A stretch of 53,725 nucleotides of DNA from ZC4RG29 sp032907565. Its GTDB lineage: Bacteria > Bacteroidota > Bacteroidia > Cytophagales > Cyclobacteriaceae. Positions 34,225 to 42,776 of the stretch are shown here, piece after piece (the first letter of the stretch is position 1; the number at the start of each line of letters is the position of its first letter). Made by a program: the position numbers and the translations under genes. The stretch is from positions 1 to 53,725 of the forward strand of contig JAJJPK010000102.1 in assembly GCA_032907565.1 (NCBI GenBank), in the 5' to 3' direction. A model generated the notes under the pieces. It made no database searches. It was not told the origin of the DNA and saw only the letters and a list, made by a program, of their open reading frames with translations.

Positions 34225-34620
34225 TCAGGCTGTGGTAACGGCCGCTCCGGCGGGACCCTGATACTGAGCATCACCGAATCCGAGCATGGGCCACCCAACA
34301 AAAGGCAGCAGTATCAGAAGTACTGTCATTCCAACGCCACGGCCAAAAGAAAGGGACATTTGATGATACAAGATGATGAGTATCACCAAATTCACCAAAG
34401 GAACGAATATCAGCACGACCCACCATGTTGGCTTGCCGACGATTTCGAGCATGATGATGATGTTGTAGATGGGGACAATTGCCGCCCATCCCGGCTTTCC
34501 AGCCTTTTCGAAAGTCTTCCATACACCTGCGACTGTGACAATCAACAGGGCGAGATACACGAGTAGTGTAAATAACCCGACACCAGCTGCGGTGTCCGAA
34601 TCCATATTGTAATCCTGCAT
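34225..34620 (-). CDS. Small DUF5684-like integral membrane protein
   Basis: The 131-residue protein has about four membrane helices: GVGLFTLLVYLALLIVTVAGVW, then IVPIYNIIIMLEIV, WWVVLIFVPLVNLVILIILY and VGMTVLLILLPFVGWPML. The motif WKTFEKAGKPGWAAIVPIYN is typical of the DUF5684 family, sometimes found fused to signal peptidase I. The function is unknown. ATG 34620 is used; an internal ATG at 34605 is possible. Confidence 0.85.
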   Translation of the reverse strand: MQDYNMDSDTAAGVGLFTLLVYLALLIVTVAGVWKTFEKAGKPGWAAIVPIYNIIIMLEIVGKPTWWVVLIFVPLVNLVILIILYHQMSLSFGRGVGMTVLLILLPFVGWPMLGFGDAQYQGPAGAAVTTA

Positions 34621-34694
34621 AGGTAAGTGGGGTTGGTTCTGAATCGAATTTAATAAACCCCAACGGGAATACCTAGAAATTCAAACGGACTCCG

Positions 34695-35426
34695 CTACCG
34701 CCCGCCGTTGATATCGACAATCGCACCGGCTACGTAGGAGGCCTCCTCAGAGAGAAGCCATATGATGGTGTTTGCCACTTCCTCTGGGGTGCCCGGGCGC
34801 TTAAGGGGATGCACACGCCGTGCCCGGTCGAGACGGTCGGCTACCATGTCCGTGTGAATCATGCTTGGCCGTACTGCATTTACCCGAATGCCTTCAGCGG
34901 AGACTTCTCTGGCGAGCCCTATGGTGAATACCTCGAGCGCGGCTTTTGAGCCCGAGTAATCGTTTGCTTCGTTGGGCGACCCATACTTCGCGACGATCGA
35001 TGACACATTGACAATACGGCCGCCTTGTCCGCCACACGATCGGGCCATTCGCTTGACGGCCTCGCGAGAACAAATAAAAGGTCCGATGACATTCGTCGTG
35101 AAGACCTCGTGCACGCGATCGTAGCTCATGTCGCGAACTTGTTTGGTCTTCGGTAAGATGGCAGCGTTGTTTACCAGGGCGGTAACAGGTCCCAACTGCT
35201 TGTCGACCGTTTCGAACATGCGCACAACATCCTCCTCTACGGAGACATCTGCGGCAATCGCGATCGCCCGCCCACCGGCGCGGCTGATCTCATCCCTGAG
35301 CCGCTCAGCAGCCCTGCGGTTCTTGAGGTAGTTGATGCAAACGGCATACCCCTGCTCCGCGGCCTTCCTTACAGTGGCCGCACCAATTCCCCGGGAACCA
35401 CCCGTTACTATAATCACCTCTTGCAC
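34695..35426 (-). CDS. Short-chain dehydrogenase/reductase
   Basis: The 243-residue protein is a classical SDR oxidoreductase. The NAD(P)-binding motif is TGGSRGIGAATV, then NNAAILPKTKQV. The catalytic serine is in IVNVSSI and the catalytic Tyr/Lys pair is in ANDYSGSKAALEVF. The C-terminus YVAGAIVDINGGR is typical. The family resembles FabG and glucose-1-dehydrogenases; the substrate is unknown. The first codon is GTG at 35426, directly before the IIVTGG strand, and there is no ATG at the right distance. Confidence 0.92.
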   Translation of the reverse strand: MQEVIIVTGGSRGIGAATVRKAAEQGYAVCINYLKNRRAAERLRDEISRAGGRAIAIAADVSVEEDVVRMFETVDKQLGPVTALVNNAAILPKTKQVRDMSYDRVHEVFTTNVIGPFICSREAVKRMARSCGGQGGRIVNVSSIVAKYGSPNEANDYSGSKAALEVFTIGLAREVSAEGIRVNAVRPSMIHTDMVADRLDRARRVHPLKRPGTPEEVANTIIWLLSEEASYVAGAIVDINGGR

Positions 35427-35667
35427 GTCACTGATGTTTAGTCAACAAAACGAGTCCCATGCCTTGTCTCTTGACTACCCACCCGGTTGCGCGTGAGCAG
35501 AGAACAAAACAAAGAATCCCCGACCGTAAAAACAAAGGATATGCCGTGTATTTGGTATAGGGAGCAAAAATCGATGAACATCAGGCTGGATGCGCTATTA
35601 GTAGTAAATTCGTCCATTCGGCCTGATTGGTACAGCCGATCGTTCCAAACTTTACTATTTTGACCTT

Positions 35668-36408
35668 ATGATTTTCAGACGAATAGCACTCGTGATTGCC
35701 TGCGGTCTCATCACATTGTGGCAGGCCTGTGGACAGGCGTCCACGACGAGCGAAGACATGATCCTTGTGTTCCACAAAACGGCAGGGTTTGTTCACAAGT
35801 CAATACCTGCTGGTGTACAGGCTCTCAAAGAAATTGCACGTGACAACGCCATTTCCGTTGAAGCCACCGACGACGCCAGCATATTCAACCCGCAGGACCT
35901 TCCCCGTTTTAAAGCAGTCGTATTTCTTAGCACCACCGGCAACGTGCTCAACGATGAACAACAGGCAGCGTTCCAACAATACATCAGGAGTGGCGGTGGT
36001 TTCGTTGGCATACATGCTGCAGCAGATACGGAATACGACTGGCCCTGGTACAACCAATGGGTAGGCGCCTATTTTAAGAGTCACCCCAAACCCCAACAGG
36101 CGGCAGTTGTTGTGAAGAATAAGAACCACCCGGCTACGCGGCATCTGCCCGATCGATGGATGCGAACAGACGAGTGGTATAATTACAAGAGCATTGTAGA
36201 CGGACTTGAGATCCTTTGTGAATTAGATGAGTCCAGCTACGAAGGAGGAGAGAATGGCCCCGGGCACCCCATCGCCTGGTACCGCGAATTCGACGGAGGC
36301 CGCACCTTTTATACCGGCGGCGGACATACTGATAAATCTTTCGCTGAACCGGATTTCAGACGCCATCTCCTGGGGGGAATTGTGTATGCAATGGGAAGAG
36401 CGGAGTGA
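35668..36408 (+). CDS. ThuA-domain lipoprotein
   Basis: The 246-residue product has an N-terminal signal with a lipobox-like cysteine (LWQACGQ), so it is probably a lipoprotein. The mature part is a ThuA-like domain of the trehalose-utilisation/glutamine-amidotransferase-like fold: VFHKTAGFVHKSIPAG, RFKAVVFLSTTGNVLN, GGGFVGIHAAADTEYDW and TFYTGGGHTDKSF. ThuA domains act on sugars, including oxidation of trehalose-type substrates; a role in carbohydrate turnover is likely but the substrate is not shown. Its stop codon lies inside a GTGAGT repeat tract. The 241-base gap upstream of it, to the SDR gene, contains no gene. Confidence 0.9.
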   Translation: MIFRRIALVIACGLITLWQACGQASTTSEDMILVFHKTAGFVHKSIPAGVQALKEIARDNAISVEATDDASIFNPQDLPRFKAVVFLSTTGNVLNDEQQAAFQQYIRSGGGFVGIHAAADTEYDWPWYNQWVGAYFKSHPKPQQAAVVVKNKNHPATRHLPDRWMRTDEWYNYKSIVDGLEILCELDESSYEGGENGPGHPIAWYREFDGGRTFYTGGGHTDKSFAEPDFRRHLLGGIVYAMGRAE

Positions 36409-36484
36409 GTGGGAGTGTGAGAGTGAGTGTGAGTGTGAGAGTGAGGGGAGGGAAGAAGTAAGAAGTGAGAAGTGAGAAGTGAGT
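36405..36484. repeat. GTGAGT/GTGAGA and AGAAGTG tandem repeat tract
   Basis: A tract of degenerate GTGAGT, GTGAGA and GTGTGA hexamers, followed by about three copies of a 7-base AGAAGTG unit, starts at the ThuA stop codon and ends about 30 bases before the next gene. One strand is almost free of pyrimidines other than T. Confidence 0.85.
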
Positions 36485-36514
36485 AATCGGTGATCATGAT
36501 GCCTAAATCCACCC

Positions 36515-37702
36515 ATGCGGCTGAAGTATGTCTTTCTGATAATCCCCCTCCTCCTTGCTGGCTGCGAGGATAATGCGCCGGACGGCCCCGCGCCGCAGGC
36601 TGGCCAGCTCGTTTCGGTCACGCAGACGACGCAATATTCCTATGCGCAGCTGCGAACAGTAGCGACACTGGCAGGATTCGACGACTTCACCGCTATCCTC
36701 AACCACGACGTCAGCGTATACCGGATGGTCTATCGTACATCCTACCGGGATGAGCTGACGGAAGCTTCTGGCCTTCTCTTTGTACCCCTGAACCTCCAGG
36801 ACGCTGCACCCATCGTAAGCCTTCAGCACGGCACCACCTTCCAAAAGGACGATGCTCCCTCGGTGGCGGGCGAGTTTACCGGGGTTGAACTCTTTGCGTC
36901 GGCTGGATATGTGGCGCTGATGCCCGACTACCTCGGATACGGTGAATCTTCGTGGATTTTTCATCCCTACTACGACAGGGAGCATTCGGCCCGAGCCGTG
37001 ACAGACATGATCCTCGCCGCCGGAGAATTCGCCGACAAGGAAGGCATTGTGTTGGATGGCCGCGTTTTTCTTGCAGGCTATTCCGAAGGCGGATACACAA
37101 CCATGGCCGCGGCTCATGCCATGGAAAACGGCGCGCTTACTGATTATGCACTCACAGCTGTTGCAGCGGGCGCCGGTGGATACGATCTCCCACACATGCT
37201 CGATGCCCTCCTGGAGGGTGGAACATACGATTCCCCTGCGTACATCGCGTTTCTTATCATGGCCTATAACGAAACGTACGGCTGGAACCGGCCCCTAACC
37301 GATTTTTTTACGGAAGAGTATGCCATGGTGCTCGAACAACGACTCACCGGCGCCTATGGCGATGGCGCTATCAACCCATTTCTTACCAACAACCTGCACG
37401 AACTGCTAAGCCCGGAGTTCCTTTCGGGGCTTGAAGATCCTGAAGGGGAAACGGAATTCAAAGACGCGCTGGAGATGAACGCGGTCTCCACATGGAAGGC
37501 AACCGTACCCATCAGGTTGTACCACGGCACTGAGGATGCAGTCGTTCCCTACAGCAACTCCGAAGTAACGCTGGAGTCCATGATCGCCGCTGGCAGTGCA
37601 CAGGTATCCCTGATTTCTATTCCGGGAGGCACGCACGGCAACAGCCTACTGCCGATGCTGGCGCTCGCCGTACCCTGGTTCGAAGAGTTGCGGATGAACT
37701 AA
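36515..37702 (+). CDS. Secreted lipase/esterase-like alpha/beta hydrolase lipoprotein
   Basis: The 395-residue product begins with a lipoprotein signal (MRLKYVFLIIPLLLAGCEDN). It contains an alpha/beta hydrolase with the nucleophile elbow GYSEGG in VFLAGYSEGGYTTMAAAHAM. The acid and histidine are likely in HGTEDAVVPY and GGTHGNSL. The preceding YLGYGESSWIFHPY matches the secretory lipase and prolyl-oligopeptidase-like group. It could hydrolyse an ester, lipid or small substrate at the envelope. It follows the ThuA gene across the repeat tract and is convergent with the GH65 gene. Confidence 0.88.
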   Translation: MRLKYVFLIIPLLLAGCEDNAPDGPAPQAGQLVSVTQTTQYSYAQLRTVATLAGFDDFTAILNHDVSVYRMVYRTSYRDELTEASGLLFVPLNLQDAAPIVSLQHGTTFQKDDAPSVAGEFTGVELFASAGYVALMPDYLGYGESSWIFHPYYDREHSARAVTDMILAAGEFADKEGIVLDGRVFLAGYSEGGYTTMAAAHAMENGALTDYALTAVAAGAGGYDLPHMLDALLEGGTYDSPAYIAFLIMAYNETYGWNRPLTDFFTEEYAMVLEQRLTGAYGDGAINPFLTNNLHELLSPEFLSGLEDPEGETEFKDALEMNAVSTWKATVPIRLYHGTEDAVVPYSNSEVTLESMIAAGSAQVSLISIPGGTHGNSLLPMLALAVPWFEELRMN

Positions 37703-37722
37703 CACAAAAACGCAGGCGGCGC

Positions 37723-40023
37723 CTACGCTGCTTTTGATTTCCGTTCCAGCCTCATGGGCTTACCGCGCAGGACGATACGAAGCGGTCTGCCCGATTCGAG
37801 GGTAATGTCGGTTTTTCGTTTCGATACGCTGACCTTGATGATTCTACCGCGAAAGTCGAGGCGGAAAGAGTACGACTTCCATTGGTCCGGGATAAATGGG
37901 TCCAGGTGGAGCTCGCCATCGCGAATGCGCATGCCGCCGAATCCTTTCACGATGCTCATCCACGTTCCGGCCATGCTCGTAATGTGGCATCCATCCTCGG
38001 TATCGTTGTTGTAATCGTCGAGGTCGAGCCGCGCCGTGCGAAGGTACAGCTGGTAAGCTTTTTCGCGATAACCCAAACGCGACGCAAGGATAACGTGAAC
38101 ACAGGGCGATAATGACGACTCGTGTACCGTCATGGGTTCATAAAAGTCGAAGTTTCGCTTAATAGTCTCCCTATCATAGTTATCCTCGAAAAAATAAAGT
38201 CCCTGCAGAACGTCAGCCTGCTTGATAAAACACGACCTCAGGATTCTGTCCCACGACCATTTCTGATTTAACGGTCTGTCTTCCGGGGACAAATCGTCCG
38301 TAGTCAACAATTCCTTATCGAGAAAACCATCCTGTTGCAGGAAGACGCCCCGCTCTTTATCCTCCGGGAAATACATTTCCGCAGCGATCTTCTTCCATGT
38401 TGCAAGATCGGCTTTTTCCTTGAACTTAGTTTTCTTGACGATCTCGCGATACCGTTCCGGCTTGTGCTCACGAAGCCAGGCGATGTTCTCGGATGTATAG
38501 TTTAGGGTCCACACCGCGAGCAGGTTCGTATACCAGTTGTTGTTTATGTTGTTTTCGTATTCGTTGGGGCCGGTGACACCCAGCATTACGTACTTGTCCT
38601 TCGCGGTCGACCAGTTAACGCGCTGCGCCCAGAACCGCGAAATCGCGATGAGCACCTCCAGTCCATACTCTCCCATATATTCCTGGTCGCCGGTGTATCG
38701 AATGTAATCGTATATCGCATAAGCGATTGCCCCGTTCCTGTGAATCTCTTCGAAAGTAATCTCCCATTCGTTATGACATTCCTCACCATTCATCGTCACC
38801 ATGGGATATAGCGCGGCGCCATCGCGAAACCCAAGCTTCTCTGCATTCTCTATTGCTTTTTGCAAGTGCTTGTAACGGTAGATGAGCAGGTTTCGGGCAA
38901 CCCGTGGAGGCGCGGTACCCAGGAAGAATGGCAGACAGTAAGCTTCCGTATCCCAATACGTGCTACCCCCGTATTTCTCGCCCGTGAATCCTTTAGGACC
39001 GATGTTCAGACGTTCGTCTTCGCCGGTGTACGTCTGCATCAACTGGAATATATTGAACCGAATGCCTTGCTGGGCGGCAGTATCTCCGGTAATGGTCACA
39101 TCGCATTTTTCCCATTTCTCCTCCCAGGATCGGGCATGCGCTGCCAGCAATTTGTCATACCCGTCGTTGACGGCCTTTCGAAGCACCTTACGGCAAGTGG
39201 CCACCATATCTTCCTTCGGATGATTTTCGGAGGAGAGTACAGCCGCATACTTGTATATCACGACCTCTTCACCCTGGTGCAGATCGAGCTGTACGATGTT
39301 GCCGGCAAATTTTTCCCTCAGCTCTACATTTATGCGCGTCTCCGGTTCCTTCCCACCGCTCACAATCCGATATCGCATTCCTGTAGTGACATGGAACAGT
39401 GTCTTCCGCGTCTCTGCCGTCACCAGGGCGTGTCCGGGTTCCGCCTCCTTGTACACCTCATCCCAGAATTTTTCGCCGTAGTTAGCGTCACGGTTTACTA
39501 CGTCGGCGTCGACGTACAGGCTAAGGGTAGTACTCGACGAAAAATTCAACGGCGTAATTGCATAACGGATGACGCCAACTTCTGGGTTGGCCATGCTGCA
39601 AAACCTTCGTGCATCAACGCGAACTCTTTTGCCGTCGGCAAAGCGGGCGGTGAAGCGTCGCGAGAGCAGCCCGATCTTCATATCGAGTTCACGGTAAAAA
39701 TCCTCCACCTCGCATTTGGCCAGATCGAGTTTCTGATTGTCTATGGAAACGTGTATGCCGATCCAACTGGGTGCATTAAGCACCTTGGCGAAGTATTCCG
39801 GGTAGCCGTTCTTCCACCAGCCGACACGGGTTTTGTCGGGATAGTATATGCCGGCGACATAACTTCCCTGTAGCGATTTACCGGAGTACTCCTCCTCGAA
39901 GTTCGCACGCTGCCCCATGCGCCCGTTCCCGATGCTGAACAGACTTTCAGACACTTCGTGAACTTCGGGATCGAACCGGTCTTCTATGATCTTCCAGTCG
40001 TGATGGCGGATGTAGTTCTTCAT
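37723..40023 (-). CDS. GH65 disaccharide phosphorylase (maltose/kojibiose/trehalose type)
   Basis: The 766-residue enzyme belongs to glycoside hydrolase family 65, inverting phosphorylases that split an alpha-glucosyl disaccharide and phosphate into beta-glucose-1-phosphate and a sugar. The general acid is E488 in LGVTGPNEYE, a family hallmark. The subsite segment KYGGSTYWDTEAYCLPFF (about 350-367) and the later KQADVLQGLYF fit too. There is no signal peptide, so it is cytosolic. The next gene encodes beta-phosphoglucomutase, the enzyme that uses its product. Specificity among maltose, trehalose, kojibiose and nigerose cannot be read from sequence alone; the context favours maltose. Confidence 0.94.
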   Translation of the reverse strand: MKNYIRHHDWKIIEDRFDPEVHEVSESLFSIGNGRMGQRANFEEEYSGKSLQGSYVAGIYYPDKTRVGWWKNGYPEYFAKVLNAPSWIGIHVSIDNQKLDLAKCEVEDFYRELDMKIGLLSRRFTARFADGKRVRVDARRFCSMANPEVGVIRYAITPLNFSSSTTLSLYVDADVVNRDANYGEKFWDEVYKEAEPGHALVTAETRKTLFHVTTGMRYRIVSGGKEPETRINVELREKFAGNIVQLDLHQGEEVVIYKYAAVLSSENHPKEDMVATCRKVLRKAVNDGYDKLLAAHARSWEEKWEKCDVTITGDTAAQQGIRFNIFQLMQTYTGEDERLNIGPKGFTGEKYGGSTYWDTEAYCLPFFLGTAPPRVARNLLIYRYKHLQKAIENAEKLGFRDGAALYPMVTMNGEECHNEWEITFEEIHRNGAIAYAIYDYIRYTGDQEYMGEYGLEVLIAISRFWAQRVNWSTAKDKYVMLGVTGPNEYENNINNNWYTNLLAVWTLNYTSENIAWLREHKPERYREIVKKTKFKEKADLATWKKIAAEMYFPEDKERGVFLQQDGFLDKELLTTDDLSPEDRPLNQKWSWDRILRSCFIKQADVLQGLYFFEDNYDRETIKRNFDFYEPMTVHESSLSPCVHVILASRLGYREKAYQLYLRTARLDLDDYNNDTEDGCHITSMAGTWMSIVKGFGGMRIRDGELHLDPFIPDQWKSYSFRLDFRGRIIKVSVSKRKTDITLESGRPLRIVLRGKPMRLERKSKAA

Positions 40024-40050
40024 CTTCGTAGGTGTAACTCTGTTCCTTAT

Positions 40051-40713
40051 TTATTTCGTCGGGCCGGCCTTCTCCAGACGGCTCAGCATGTCGACAGTAA
40101 ATTCGCTGATCGTGGGCAATACGAGGTGCGCTTTTCCCAGCCGTTCCGGCGATCCGATCCCCACGCACTTCATCCCCGCGGCAAGGGCAGCCTCCACACC
40201 CGCTTCTGCATCTTCAAATACGATACAACTCGAAGGATCCACACCCAGGCGTTTCGCGGCAAGGTGGAAGATTTCCGGGTCGGGCTTGGTGTGCTCGATC
40301 ATAGACCCGTCGATGATGACCTCAAACAGATCGCGTATTTCAAGGCGGTCCACAACGAGTTGTGCATTTTTGCTGCTGGATGCGAGAGCGACCTTCCTGC
40401 CCGTATTCCTGATGTCGGCGACGAGTTCCTTCACGCCGGGAAATATCTCGCCGGGTTCCATCTTTGCAATCAACTCGTTAAACCACTGGTTCTTTTTCTC
40501 CGCCATCTGTTCCCGCTCGGCCGGTTCGGCCCGGATACCTCCGATTTCCAATACGATTTCCAGCGACTGCATCCGGCTCACTCCCTTGAGGCGTTCGTTA
40601 TCTTCCGGTGTAAGTTCGAAGCCCAATTCGGCTGCCAGGCGTTTCCACGCCAGATAGTGGTACCGCGCAGTGTCGACGATCACACCATCGAGGTCGAATA
40701 TGCAGGCCCCCAT
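40051..40713 (-). CDS. pgmB: Beta-phosphoglucomutase
   Basis: The 220-residue HAD-superfamily enzyme converts beta-glucose-1-phosphate to glucose-6-phosphate. The nucleophile motif is FDLDGVIVDTARYHYLAWKRLA, where the second Asp of DLD acts as acid/base and the histidine and lysine are typical of PgmB. LKGVSRMQSLEIVL matches its cap domain, and ALASSSKNA and VFEDAEAGVEAA are HAD motifs II and IV. It lies 27 bases upstream of the GH65 gene on the same strand and uses that enzyme's product. ATG 40713 is the start; a TTG stands just before it. Confidence 0.95.
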   Translation of the reverse strand: MGACIFDLDGVIVDTARYHYLAWKRLAAELGFELTPEDNERLKGVSRMQSLEIVLEIGGIRAEPAEREQMAEKKNQWFNELIAKMEPGEIFPGVKELVADIRNTGRKVALASSSKNAQLVVDRLEIRDLFEVIIDGSMIEHTKPDPEIFHLAAKRLGVDPSSCIVFEDAEAGVEAALAAGMKCVGIGSPERLGKAHLVLPTISEFTVDMLSRLEKAGPTK

Positions 40714-40728
40714 CAACGATAGCGCCGT

Positions 40729-41718
40729 TTAAGATTCCGCATTGCCTGTCTCATACGTTTCCTGTATCAGTGCGTTGGTCTCCTCCAGAGATTTAAATAC
40801 TTCGAATGTCTTACCCTGTGTGCGAAGGGCGCCCAGTGCGTTGCCGTAGCGTGCCGCCTGGATGTAGTCTCGGGGATCCTGCAGAAATCCGAAACCCAAT
40901 CCGCCCGCAAACGAGTCGCCGGCACCGGTCGTATCGATAACGTGCTCGACCGGTATGGCAGGAACGAGCTCTTCTACAAAGTCCCTTCCGTCCTTGTAAT
41001 ACGTCATGCATCCCCGGGAGTCAAGCGTAATGTACACGCAGCGAACCCCCATGCCCAGGCAATGCCGCGCGAAAGCCCTGAGCATGTCATGATCGAGCTC
41101 AATCTCACGGGTGAAGTCCTGCGTTTCGTATTCCTTCTTGAACCACGACGCGTAGGCTTCTTCGAGGTTCATCTTCAGAATATCGATGTACGGAAGCCAT
41201 TGATCCCGATCGATCCAGAATTTTCGTTGACGTTCGCCGTTGATGAGACATGCTGTGGTCGGACCATGCGCATCAAATACGATGATCCCTTTACTTTCAT
41301 TCTTGAGATAGCGCAGGGTGTCGAGCGATATCTCGTAATCGCTGATGGGCACGAACACAAACACGTCACAGTCCAACAACCCCTTGACGTCGGCAGGCAG
41401 TATGGGATCCATAAATCCTGTCTGGCGCTCAAGGCGGTTGTTCATATCGACAAAGCGGAGGCTTATAATATCGCCCTGGTCATTGCGTGAGGTAACACAG
41501 CGCAGGTCGACGCCGCGATAACCCTTGAACACTTCTTTGACATTGTCGAGATCGACTTTGCGCACATGCGTGACCGGAAAGATTCGTATGCTGTCGCCAG
41601 CCAGGGTTGACAATGCAATGACAGGGTGCGTCACACAACCCCACTTCTGGATCAGGTCGCCATTGTGGGTGACGATGTGGTCGCGGGGCACGGGTCCGAT
41701 GATTGCAATCTGTTTCAT
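40729..41718 (-). CDS. PfkB-family carbohydrate kinase
   Basis: The 329-residue protein is a ribokinase-type (PfkB) kinase. The C-terminal signature with the catalytic aspartate is DTTGAGDSFAGGLGFGF, and the N-terminal half has GPVPRDHIVTHNG and the small-domain segment VTHPVIALSTLAGDS. The N-terminal part is unlike ordinary ribokinases or fructokinases (for example it lacks a clear GG substrate motif), so the substrate is uncertain. It sits 15 bases before pgmB and 27 after the ROK kinase gene, inside the sugar operon. Confidence 0.88.
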   Translation of the reverse strand: MKQIAIIGPVPRDHIVTHNGDLIQKWGCVTHPVIALSTLAGDSIRIFPVTHVRKVDLDNVKEVFKGYRGVDLRCVTSRNDQGDIISLRFVDMNNRLERQTGFMDPILPADVKGLLDCDVFVFVPISDYEISLDTLRYLKNESKGIIVFDAHGPTTACLINGERQRKFWIDRDQWLPYIDILKMNLEEAYASWFKKEYETQDFTREIELDHDMLRAFARHCLGMGVRCVYITLDSRGCMTYYKDGRDFVEELVPAIPVEHVIDTTGAGDSFAGGLGFGFLQDPRDYIQAARYGNALGALRTQGKTFEVFKSLEETNALIQETYETGNAES

Positions 41719-41745
41719 GACTCCTCCTTTTCGTGCATGAGTTGT

Positions 41746-42663
41746 TCATTCCTTTGTCTCGACAAGGTAGGCCGCCCCGAACACGCCTGCGCTGTCGCCC
41801 AGCACCGGCCTGACGATGGGTGTCTCCACCCGGTTGTTGAAAATATTCTTCTTCAGGGAATCCATTCCCTCGGAATAGATCGCATCAATGTTCCCGAGTC
41901 CACCCCCGATCACGATCACGTGGGGATCGATAATATTGATGATAACGCTTATGGCCTGCCCGAAGAAGTCAGTCAGGCGCTTCAGCGTTTCCCGCGCCAC
42001 ATCATCCGACGATGCGTCGGCAACGATCTCCGGCATTCTTTTCTTCTTCCCTGCTCTTGATTCATAATAGGCCTCGAGTGCGGGCCCGGACAGGACTTTT
42101 TCCACGCACCCCTTTTTGCCGCAATAGCAATGACCGCCTGAAGCATCGAGAAAGTTGTGACCCCACTCCCCACCAATCCCATGGAGGCCGTTGATCACTT
42201 CGCCATTGACCACGAGACCGCCGCCCACGCCCGTACCCATGATGACCCCAAAGACCACCCGGGCGTCAGGAAACTGTTGCCTGACAACCCCAAGGCGGGT
42301 TTCCGCCAACGCAAAGCAGTTGGCGTCGTTGGCCATATGCACTTCAATACCAAGGGCCCGTTCCAGGTCTGCCTTGAGTGGTTTGCCGTTTAGCGCAGTG
42401 GTATTGCAATTCTTCATGACCCCGGTCTGAGGATCAAGTGCTCCCGGCGTTGCTATGCCAATCCGGTCGGGCTTGCTGCCGGCAAATTCCGTCATAAGCC
42501 GAAACATTTTCGCAATCTGACCGACGATGTGCTCATAGCCGCGAAAGGCTTCAGTAGGAATACGCTCCCGGTATAATACGGAAGGTGACTCAGCCGGAGT
42601 CAGGATGGCTCCTTCGATCTTGGTACCCCCCAGATCAATTCCCCAAAGACGGTCTTGGTTCAT
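41746..42663 (-). CDS. ROK-family sugar kinase (glucokinase-like)
   Basis: The 305-residue protein has an N-terminal phosphate-binding motif GIDLGGTKIEGAIL and the ROK signature. Visible are GTGVGGGLVVNGEVINGLHGIGGEWGHN and the zinc-binding cysteine cluster HCYCGKKGCVEKVLSG, with catalytic aspartate in HMANDANCFAL. It should phosphorylate free glucose or a related hexose, which fits glucose released by GH65 or GH31. The frame is open to ATG 42699; ATG 42663 or 42672 places the motif at the usual distance, and I use 42663. It heads the group of four sugar genes on the minus strand. Confidence 0.92.
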   Translation of the reverse strand: MNQDRLWGIDLGGTKIEGAILTPAESPSVLYRERIPTEAFRGYEHIVGQIAKMFRLMTEFAGSKPDRIGIATPGALDPQTGVMKNCNTTALNGKPLKADLERALGIEVHMANDANCFALAETRLGVVRQQFPDARVVFGVIMGTGVGGGLVVNGEVINGLHGIGGEWGHNFLDASGGHCYCGKKGCVEKVLSGPALEAYYESRAGKKKRMPEIVADASSDDVARETLKRLTDFFGQAISVIINIIDPHVIVIGGGLGNIDAIYSEGMDSLKKNIFNNRVETPIVRPVLGDSAGVFGAAYLVETKE

Positions 42664-42776
42664 AGTACTCATGGCATTACAAGGCGGGCTATCCGCCATG
42701 AATAATCGGTAATAAAAGTCGGATTAAGATAAGAGACGCTGGCGTCAAAACAAGACGTGCGGCCACTTTAAATGCG

